From Pontibacter flavimaris (lineage in GTDB: Bacteria > Bacteroidota > Bacteroidia > Cytophagales > Hymenobacteraceae): DNA of 64,000 nt. Location: positions 1 to 64,000 of the forward strand of contig NZ_LVWA01000009.1 in NCBI RefSeq assembly GCF_001907195.1. The letters run 5' to 3'. Of the stretch, positions 57,772 through 64,000 are shown piece by piece. The notes beneath the pieces are model-generated. The model was given only the letters and a program-made list of their open reading frames with translations. It was not told where the DNA came from and did no database searches. Position 1 is the stretch's first letter. Each line of letters opens with the position of its first letter. A program made the translations under genes and the position numbers.

Positions 57772-57812
57772 AGAAAGGGCAGGTTGCAGCAGCAGCCTGC
57801 CCTTTCTGTTTT
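57772..57812 (+). terminator. Terminator after the desaturase gene
   Basis: AGAAAGGGCAGG (57772-57783) pairs with CCTGCCCTTTCT (57796-57807) around a 12-base loop, followed by GTTTTCC. Confidence 0.85.
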
Positions 57813-57918
57813 CCTTCCTTATTTTACATGTCGGGATTACGCCGAGGGCACGTATAACAACAATTGTAGCCAGAACAATAGACAGGGCTGTGTTGTTGAA
57901 GTATAAACCGGATAATGT

Positions 57919-59019
57919 ATGGCTTTAGGATATCGATTCTCAGATTATGTACCGCCGCAGGACGACAAGCCGGGCTTTGAGTCGCTGCTGAAGATTTTCA
58001 TGCAGCTGGTGACCATTACCTCGGGTGATGTGGGGGAGGCGCTCAACTGGCTCAGTTCGCTGGACAAGCAGTATAACCTGACCGGCGACGAGTATGGCAT
58101 CGGCGATTTTATCGAGGACCTGAAAAAGAAAGGCTACCTCGACGAGAACCCGCAGGAGAAGGGGGCTTTTCAGCTCACCGCCAAGAGTGAGCAAAGTATA
58201 AGAAGGAGCGCGCTGGAAGAGATTTTTGGCAAGCTGAAGAAAGGCACCAAAGGCAGCCACGCAACGCCGCACACCGGCATCGGCGACGAGGCCAGCACCG
58301 ACCGCCGCGAGTACCGCTTCGGCGACGCGCTGGAGCAGATCTCCATGACCGAGTCACTGCGCAACGCCCAGATCAACCATGGCATCGGCGATCTGCGCCT
58401 GACCGAGCAGGACCTGGAAGTCACCGAAACCGAGCACAAAACGCAGGCTTCCACGGTGCTCATGATCGACATTTCGCACTCGATGATCCTGTACGGCGAA
58501 GATCGCATCACACCCGCCAAAAAAGTAGCTATGGCGCTGGCCGAACTTATCAAGCAGAAATACCCGAAGGACACGCTGGACATACTGGTGTTCGGAAACG
58601 ATGCCTGGCAGATAGAGGTAAAGGATTTGCCATACCTGGAGGTGGGGCCCTATCATACCAACACCGTAGCAGGACTGGAACTGGCTATGGATATTCTGCG
58701 CAAGCGCAAAACGCCGAACAAGCAGATCTTCATGATCACCGACGGCAAACCTACCTGCCTGAAAGAGGGACTGCGCTACTATAAAAACAGCTTCGGGCTG
58801 GACCGGAAAGTGGTGAACAAAACGCTGAACCTGGCTGCCCAGTGCCGCCGCCTGAAGATCCCGATCACCACCTTCATGATCGCCTCAGACCCCTACCTGC
58901 AGCAATTTGTAGATGAGTTTACAAAGGTGAATAACGGGCAGGCCTACTATAGCTCCTTAAAAGGCTTAGGGCACCTGGTGTTCCGCGACTATGGAAGAAA
59001 CAGGAAGAAGAGCTTTTAA
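57919..59019 (+). CDS. VWA domain protein (partner of the AAA+ ATPase downstream)
   Basis: The 366-residue protein has a C-terminal von Willebrand A domain with a complete MIDAS motif, DISHS at 184-188, followed by a conserved threonine and MITDGKPTC. The N-terminal 170 residues contain a helical region and the linker ELTAKSEQS. Such VWA proteins work with MoxR or Mg-chelatase-like ATPases to mature or insert metal centres. The partner is encoded 308 bp downstream. The repeat-filled gap between the two genes is unusual for such pairs. Confidence 0.88.
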   Translation: MALGYRFSDYVPPQDDKPGFESLLKIFMQLVTITSGDVGEALNWLSSLDKQYNLTGDEYGIGDFIEDLKKKGYLDENPQEKGAFQLTAKSEQSIRRSALEEIFGKLKKGTKGSHATPHTGIGDEASTDRREYRFGDALEQISMTESLRNAQINHGIGDLRLTEQDLEVTETEHKTQASTVLMIDISHSMILYGEDRITPAKKVAMALAELIKQKYPKDTLDILVFGNDAWQIEVKDLPYLEVGPYHTNTVAGLELAMDILRKRKTPNKQIFMITDGKPTCLKEGLRYYKNSFGLDRKVVNKTLNLAAQCRRLKIPITTFMIASDPYLQQFVDEFTKVNNGQAYYSSLKGLGHLVFRDYGRNRKKSF

Positions 59020-59327
59020 AGATTATCCCCTTGAGGACAAACAAGAACGAGGGTTCGCCGTTTGCGAGCACCGCTCAATAGGGCTGTTTCATTTAATAAG
59101 GTGGAGAAAAAGAACCCTTGTCATGCTGTTAAGAAACTTGGTAGAAAGAGAGGGCCCCTTGCCCCGGGAGGTTAAGCTCAACCTACTAGCTACCAGGATC
59201 TTTCCAGGATGACAAAAAAGAAGTATGATTACACCCCTGTAGTCCCCTCAAGGGGACAGCTTTTAGAATAATACCGTCTCAACCAATAAACCGGTTGCTG
59301 CTAATTGTTAACTGATAATTGTGAAGA
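59020..59327. repeat. Repeat-filled gap between the VWA and AAA+ genes
   Basis: It holds the CCCCTTGAGGACA repeat (59027-59083; inverted copy at 23691), an inverted repeat with TGTCAT/ATGACA ends (about 59118-59213), and the hairpin GTCCCC-TCAA-GGGGAC (near 59244). No gene is supported. A direct read-through of both genes would carry these hairpins. Confidence 0.65.
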
Positions 59328-60848
59328 ATGAACTACAAAGACATACCAGCCGATAAACTACAACAGATAAAAACACTGGGCCAGCTGAAGGCTGCTGGTT
59401 ACGAGCCGGAGAGCGTAAGGCAGGAGTTGCGCCGCAACCTGATCAAAAGACTGCAAAATAAAGAGGAGGTTTTTCCCGGTATCTGGGGGTATGAGGAGAC
59501 TGTCATTCCGGATATGCAGCGGGCCATACTTTCGATGCACCACATCAACCTGCTGGGCTTGCGCGGCCAGGCCAAAACCCGTATCGCGCGGCAAATGATC
59601 GACCTGCTGGATGAGTATATTCCCGTGGTGCAAGGATCTGAGCTGAACGACGACCCGTTGCACCCACTCTCACGCTACGCCAAAGACATGGTGCACGAGC
59701 ACGGCGACGACACGCCCATCAGCTGGCTACACCGCTCTGACCGCTACACTGAAAAACTGGCCACACCCGATGTATCCGTAGCCGACCTGATCGGTGACGC
59801 CGACCCGATAAAAGCAGCTACCCTGAAACTGCCGTATTCCGATGAGCGCGTGATCCACTTCGGGCTGATACCGCGGTCGCACCGGGGCATTTTTGTGATC
59901 AACGAGCTGCCCGACCTGCAGGCGCGTATCCAGGTGGCATTATTCAATATCCTGCAGGAGGGCGATATTCAGATCCGCGGGTTCAAGGTGCGCATGCCGC
60001 TCGATATCCAGTTCGTGTTCACGGCCAACCCCGAGGATTATACCAACCGTGGCTCCATCGTAACACCGCTCAAAGACCGTATCGATTCCCAGATCATCAC
60101 GCACTATCCTAAAACCATTGAAACCGGCAAGAAGATCACGCAGCAGGAGGCACGAGTGAAGGACGGGCAGGGCGAACTGGTGCAGACCAACGACATTATC
60201 GGCGATCTGATAGAGCAGGTGGCTTTTGAAGCCCGCGAAAGCGAGTATGTAGACCCGAAAAGCGGTGTATCGGCCCGACTGACGATCTCAGCTTTCGAGA
60301 ACCTGCTGAGCGCTGCCGAACGTCGTGCGCTGCTGAACGGGGAGAGCGAAACCTACGTGCGCGTAGCCGATTTCCTGAATACCATACCATCGGTAACGGG
60401 CAAGGTGGAGTTGGTGTACGAGGGCGAGCAGGAGGGAGCCGGCCATGTGGCGCAGGTGCTCATGGGCAAGGCCATCCGCACGCAGTTTCTCAAATACTTT
60501 CCCGATCCCGACAAGGCCAAGAAAGCCAAAGCGGGCAACCCCTATAAGAAAATAACCGACTGGTTTGGCGACGGCCATACGATCGACATTCTGAACGATG
60601 CCCCTGCAGAGGAGTACAAAAAAGCGCTGCAAAGTATACCCGGCCTGGCCGAGCTGGTGGAAAAGCAGCAGCCCAAAGCCAAAGGCGAGGAGAAGCTGTT
60701 TATGATGGAGTTCGCCCTGCACGGTTTGGCCGAGCACAGCCAGCTCAGCAAAAACCGCCTCAGCACCGGCCTGCAGTTCAAGGACCTGCTCAGCGGCATG
60801 TTCACGATGCCCAGCTTCGGGGAAGAGGAGGATGAGGAAGACTTTTAG
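59328..60848 (+). CDS. AAA+ ATPase of the MoxR/magnesium chelatase group
   Basis: The 506-residue ATPase has a Walker A of the form GLRGQAKT at 77-84, where GxxGxxKT is the expected spacing, and a Walker B in GIFVINELPDL near 192. FTANPEDYTNRG and LKDRIDSQI are sensor and arginine-finger-type stretches. The C-terminal part is an acidic tail (EEEDEEDF). It resembles ChlI/BchI. With the VWA gene upstream it is likely a metal-centre or complex-assembly chaperone, not necessarily a magnesium chelatase. Its stop codon begins a period-8 array. Confidence 0.9.
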   Translation: MNYKDIPADKLQQIKTLGQLKAAGYEPESVRQELRRNLIKRLQNKEEVFPGIWGYEETVIPDMQRAILSMHHINLLGLRGQAKTRIARQMIDLLDEYIPVVQGSELNDDPLHPLSRYAKDMVHEHGDDTPISWLHRSDRYTEKLATPDVSVADLIGDADPIKAATLKLPYSDERVIHFGLIPRSHRGIFVINELPDLQARIQVALFNILQEGDIQIRGFKVRMPLDIQFVFTANPEDYTNRGSIVTPLKDRIDSQIITHYPKTIETGKKITQQEARVKDGQGELVQTNDIIGDLIEQVAFEARESEYVDPKSGVSARLTISAFENLLSAAERRALLNGESETYVRVADFLNTIPSVTGKVELVYEGEQEGAGHVAQVLMGKAIRTQFLKYFPDPDKAKKAKAGNPYKKITDWFGDGHTIDILNDAPAEEYKKALQSIPGLAELVEKQQPKAKGEEKLFMMEFALHGLAEHSQLSKNRLSTGLQFKDLLSGMFTMPSFGEEEDEEDF

Positions 60849-60886
60849 GAGTTAAAGCGTTAGAGAGTTTGGGAGTTAGAAAGTTA
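60849..60886 (+). repeat. Period-8 GTTAGAGA array after the AAA+ gene
   Basis: GTTAAAGC, GTTAGAGA, GTTTGGGA and GTTAGAAA follow the stop codon directly. Confidence 0.8.
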
Positions 60887-60901
60887 TGCTCCATACTTGC
60901 A

Positions 60902-60937
60902 AAGAGCCGCAACCAGTTGCGGCTCTTCTCTTTTTTT
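60902..60937 (+). terminator. Terminator after the AAA+ gene
   Basis: AAGAGCCGCAAC (60902-60913) pairs with GTTGCGGCTCTT (60916-60927) and is followed by CTCTTTTTTTT. Confidence 0.93.
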
Positions 60938-60949
60938 TGGTAGTCTGGT

Positions 60950-61243
60950 TTATACTTCCTGCAGTAACGTGGCTGCTATACTTTCCCACTCCTCCTGAAG
61001 CGAAACGTTGGGTCTTTTGCGACCTGCACGGCTATACCAATAATCGGCGTTCCACGTGTCGCCCTCCTGGCGGTGCAGGTAAGCGTGTATCCAGGCGGCA
61101 GACTTATCGGGCAGGTCCTGTATCAATTCATGGGCCTTGTTCCAATCGCCTTTAGCCTCGTGCCACAGCGCCTGCAGGTATACATTGGCCTGTGGGGGAG
61201 GAGTGCTTGAGTTTATACTTTGCAGGAAGGTGGTGAGGTGCAT
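60950..61243 (-). CDS. Small conserved hypothetical protein, TPR-like
   Basis: The 97-residue protein contains ALWHEAKGDWNKAHELIQDL and WIHAYLHRQEGDTWNADYWY, a helix-turn-helix pattern of the TPR/Sel1 kind. I recall similar short proteins from cyanobacteria and Bacteroidota with no known function. It is convergent with the AAA+ gene. The evidence for coding is the well-formed amphipathic helices. Confidence 0.75.
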   Translation of the reverse strand: MHLTTFLQSINSSTPPPQANVYLQALWHEAKGDWNKAHELIQDLPDKSAAWIHAYLHRQEGDTWNADYWYSRAGRKRPNVSLQEEWESIAATLLQEV

Positions 61244-61324
61244 GGGGAGGTTTTAACGGACTTGTATAAAAAGCGAACGAGGCGTAGCCGAAGCTTTGCC
61301 CATGTGCTTGGTTAGCATATGCTT

Positions 61325-61936
61325 TTATTCCTTATAGATCGCGAGCCTTATTTGTCTATATTCATTTTGGTTGTTCCCAAACATAAATAAGTATGCGTTG
61401 AGCCCGTTATTATTCAGCCATTTTATACCGTCTCTATAGTTCGGTTGTCCACTGTTTAAATTTATTTCAATTTGTGTTGGTTCACCTAATCTTTTGGTTA
61501 GCTCCTTTCTCAAGTACTCGAACTTTTTCTGAAATGCAGTATACATTTTATCCAGTTCCTTTTCAGACTTCTCTTCTAATAGATTCTGATTGCTATTAGT
61601 CTGTTGACTCCATTCATAAAGTATGACTTTCACCAAACTATCTTGAGGAACATAAAAATACTCCGCCTCCAAGTCAAAAACTTGTTTTTCTGTTCTTGTA
61701 AAGGTTACTGGAGTAGCTAACTCAAAGCCCTTTTTGTTAGGGTAAATGCTTTCTCTAACCTTGATTAAATGGTTAGGTGTTACATCTATTGAGCCTTTAC
61801 CTTTTTCATATTCGATTGCCTCTGGCACCGTCAAATCTTCTAACTCATTAAATCTGTCAGACTTAAAAATCGTTCTACTCGGATTACAAGAAACAAGTAG
61901 ACTGGCAAGGATTACAAAAGGTAGACTTTTTATCAT
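61325..61936 (-). CDS. Hypothetical lipoprotein, AT-rich
   Basis: The 203-residue protein has a lipobox LLVSC (Cys17) after a short hydrophobic leader and a lysine- and glutamate-rich soluble domain with the helical stretch DKMYTAFQKKFEYLRKEL. The gene is much more AT-rich than its neighbours and lacks the AAGTATA heptamer, so it may be acquired recently. No family is recognised. Confidence 0.75.
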   Translation of the reverse strand: MIKSLPFVILASLLVSCNPSRTIFKSDRFNELEDLTVPEAIEYEKGKGSIDVTPNHLIKVRESIYPNKKGFELATPVTFTRTEKQVFDLEAEYFYVPQDSLVKVILYEWSQQTNSNQNLLEEKSEKELDKMYTAFQKKFEYLRKELTKRLGEPTQIEINLNSGQPNYRDGIKWLNNNGLNAYLFMFGNNQNEYRQIRLAIYKE

Positions 61937-62173
61937 CTAAATAAACGCTAACTAGCAGCTAAACGGCAGCCTATTCGGCTTAGCTACACTATGTACGGAG
62001 GTGCTCTGTATGTAGTGCAGCAATCTTGATTCTCTCCACGGAGCTAACTAACATGAATATAGTAAAAGTTAATGAGAGGAGTATACTTAGTGAGCGGTAG
62101 ACTTGGATTACTCATTGATTGTGTTTTTAGCACTCCTCCTGCCATAACTTATCAGCAATAAACAAAGTAGCTA

Positions 62174-62914
62174 ATGGGTATGGAACATCATGTCTCTATC
62201 TGGCCGGTGCTGGTGCTGGCTTTCATCCATTTCTTTGGTATACAGCTACGGTTTCTGGCGGGGGTGCCGCGCAGCGTGTGGCTTTCGGTGGCAGGGGGAG
62301 TATCGGTGGCGTACGTATTTCTGCACCTTTTTCCGGAACTCAGCGAGGGGCAGGAGCATGTGTCGCAGCTGAACTGGGCGGAGCAATTCCTGAGTCACCA
62401 TGTGTACCTGATGTCGCTGGTCGGGCTGGCTGTTTTCTACGGGCTGGAGCGGGTTGTGGTAGAGGAAAAGTATAGGCAGAGGCAAGCGCCACGCAAAGAG
62501 CAACCCCACCAGCAGGGAATCTTCTGGCTGCACATCGGCTCATTTGCCATTTACAACGCGCTTATCGGGTACATCCTTTTTCAGCGGGAAGAGGGCACGC
62601 TGCAGAGTTTGCTACTGTTCTCCATTGCCATGGCCCTGCACTTTATCGTGAACGATTTCGGGCTGCAGGAGCATCATCATGATAGCTACCGCCGCATAGG
62701 CCGCTGGGTGTTGGTGGCTGCCCTGGTGGTGGGCTGGGGCGTAGGGTATGTGGTGGCGCTGCCCGAGGCGCTGGTTGTGCTGGTAATGGCCTTCGTGGGC
62801 GGAGGCGTGATCCTGAACGTGCTGAAGGAAGAGCTGCCCGAGGAGCGTGAAAGCCGCTATTGGGCCTTCATGCTCGGGGCAGGTTTATATGCTATCTTAC
62901 TGTTATCTCTGTAG
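62174..62914 (+). CDS. Membrane protein resembling ZIP metal transporters
   Basis: The 246-residue protein has seven or eight membrane helices. GGVSVAYVFLHLFPEL is similar to the helix of ZIP family proteins that ends in HLLPE, and a His-rich segment (FGLQEHHHDSYRR) lies in the middle loop. GGGVILNVLKEELPEERES resembles the other ZIP core helix. This suggests divalent metal transport, but the similarity is partial. The start may be the second ATG at 62180. Its 3' end overlaps the convergent symporter gene by 23 bp. Confidence 0.7.
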   Translation: MGMEHHVSIWPVLVLAFIHFFGIQLRFLAGVPRSVWLSVAGGVSVAYVFLHLFPELSEGQEHVSQLNWAEQFLSHHVYLMSLVGLAVFYGLERVVVEEKYRQRQAPRKEQPHQQGIFWLHIGSFAIYNALIGYILFQREEGTLQSLLLFSIAMALHFIVNDFGLQEHHHDSYRRIGRWVLVAALVVGWGVGYVVALPEALVVLVMAFVGGGVILNVLKEELPEERESRYWAFMLGAGLYAILLLSL

Positions 62915-64000
62915 GCGGGTGCAGCTGGCCCTCGGTGCGGGCCACCATCATGGCCACCGTGGCATCGCCGGTAATATTTACCGTGGTGCGCAGCATGTCC
63001 AGCAGGCGGTCGGGGGCAAGTATAAGGGCAATGCCCTCGATTGGAATCCCGGCCTGCTGCAGCACGATCACCAGCATCACAATACCCGCACCCGGCACGG
63101 CGGCAGAGCCAATGGAAGCCAGCGTGGCGGTCATCACAATGCCCAGCTGCGCTGACAGGCTCAGGTCGATGCCGTAGGCCTGGGCTATAAAGACAGCCGC
63201 CACGGACTGGTACAGGCTGGTGCCGTCCATGTTCACGGTAGCGCCAAGCGGCAGCACAAAGCTGGTGATCTCCTTGTTAATGCCCAGGTTCTTCTCGGCG
63301 CACTCCATGGTGGCCGGCAGGGTGGCAGCACTGGAGGAGGTGGAAAAGGCCAGCATCTGGGCCGGAAATATGCCTTTCAGGAAATGGGTATACTTTGTTT
63401 TGCCTACCGTTACAACCAGAGCCGGGTACACCACAAAGATCATCAGGGCCAGCCCGATAATCACCACAATACAGTAGTAACCCAGCACCATCAGCAGTTC
63501 CCAGGCCGAGGCCGGGTCATCTCCGGCAAAGTCTACCACCAGCCCCGCCAGCAGGGCAAACACGCCATAGGGTGCGGTCATCATGATGATGTCCACAATC
63601 TTGAGGATGGCCATGTTCGCCCCCTCAAAGAAGTCGTTCACAGGCTGCGCCTTGTCAGGGGGGATCAGGATCAGGGCAATACCGAAGAGCAGGGCGAAGA
63701 AGATTACCTGCAGCATACTGCCGTTGCTGGTCATGGCCAGGAACAGGTTCTCGGGCACAATATCCACAAGTGGCTGCAAGGGCCCCTGTTGCTCCAGGGC
63801 GGCGGCATCGCTTGATTTATCTGAGGCGGTGCTGGCATACTGTTCTTTAAAATCCTCCCGTTTCTCGGGCGAGAAGGCCTTGCCAGGCTCAAAAATATTA
63901 ACCAGGATCAGGCCCAGCACCACAGCCAGCACGGTGGTGGCCAGGTAAGTGCCGATGGTTTTGGTGCCGATGCGCGAGAGGCGGCTGATGTCGCTGAGGC
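62892..64000 (-). CDS. Dicarboxylate/amino acid:cation symporter (N-terminus beyond the window)
   Basis: The visible 369 residues include the DAACS hallmarks SSSAATLPATMECAEKNLG, where the serine-rich hairpin loop forms part of the substrate site, and NMDGTSLYQSVAAVF, which binds sodium and substrate. The frame is open to the window end, with an internal ATG at 63930-63932 that is not the start. It is an inner-membrane, sodium- or proton-coupled transporter for glutamate, aspartate or C4-dicarboxylates. It overlaps the convergent gene at 62914 by 23 bp. Confidence 0.93.
   Translation of the reverse strand, partial: LSDISRLSRIGTKTIGTYLATTVLAVVLGLILVNIFEPGKAFSPEKREDFKEQYASTASDKSSDAAALEQQGPLQPLVDIVPENLFLAMTSNGSMLQVIFFALLFGIALILIPPDKAQPVNDFFEGANMAILKIVDIIMMTAPYGVFALLAGLVVDFAGDDPASAWELLMVLGYYCIVVIIGLALMIFVVYPALVVTVGKTKYTHFLKGIFPAQMLAFSTSSSAATLPATMECAEKNLGINKEITSFVLPLGATVNMDGTSLYQSVAAVFIAQAYGIDLSLSAQLGIVMTATLASIGSAAVPGAGIVMLVIVLQQAGIPIEGIALILAPDRLLDMLRTTVNITGDATVAMMVARTEGQLHPPTEITVR

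Overview
The window looks like the chromosome of a Bacteroidota of the Cytophagales, most like Pontibacter or another Hymenobacteraceae. The evidence is about 55% GC, a SusC/SusD pair, PorQ and a PorE-like OmpA protein of the type IX secretion system, few Shine-Dalgarno sites, and TAnnTTTG-type -7 elements. The genus is an inference. The left edge lies in the 3' end of dnaA, so the window probably sits near the replication origin.

Layout. 1-1754: dnaA 3' end, an AT-rich sulfotransferase gene, then a second copy of the dnaA 3' end. 1780-4450: a membrane protein, OsmC, a GH3-family protein. 5053-8758: dxr, rseP and a LysM protein, closely spaced. 8812-17303: DUF4184 protein, PorE-like OmpA protein, lon, porQ, hslU. 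17653-23473: a small membrane protein, an SDR, then a DUF4212/sodium symporter pair followed by acs (acetate uptake and activation). 24364-33567: ridA, Nudix, plsC, gatC, a large membrane TPR protein, a LolD-like ATPase, a cobalamin adenosyltransferase, ilvE, and prfB with a programmed +1 frameshift. 34195-38929: SusC/SusD. 39013-48190: rnhB, a response regulator/CHASE3 kinase pair, gcvT, comB, mazG-like, dtd, a lipoprotein, an ATP-grasp protein, a universal stress protein. 48340-56578: a 906-residue unknown protein, corA, a YigZ-type protein, fdtA- and fdtB-like amino-sugar genes, a glycosyltransferase. 56770-64000: acyl-ACP desaturase, a VWA/AAA+ chaperone pair, small proteins, a ZIP-like protein and a dicarboxylate symporter cut by the window end.

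The genes are mostly ordinary; the unusual material is between and across them. (1) The heptamer AAGTATA (or TATACTT) is heavily over-represented, in genes in all three frames and in spacers: 27 exact copies counted by eye in the first 9.9 kb, against fewer than one expected. It is often paired head to head in terminators, as DNA uptake sequences are in Neisseria and Haemophilus. (2) Several intergenic regions are bounded by inverted arrays of period 7, 8 or 4 that start at the stop codon of one gene and end at the start or stop of the next. (3) A roughly 350-380 bp structured repeat (here 'R element') occurs three times, always in the sense of its flanking genes, with compensatory stem changes. 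(4) A roughly 160 bp four-hairpin repeat ('C element') occurs twice in opposite orientation. (5) The dnaA 3' end is duplicated around the foreign-looking sulfotransferase gene. No tRNA, rRNA, CRISPR array or transposase gene was found.
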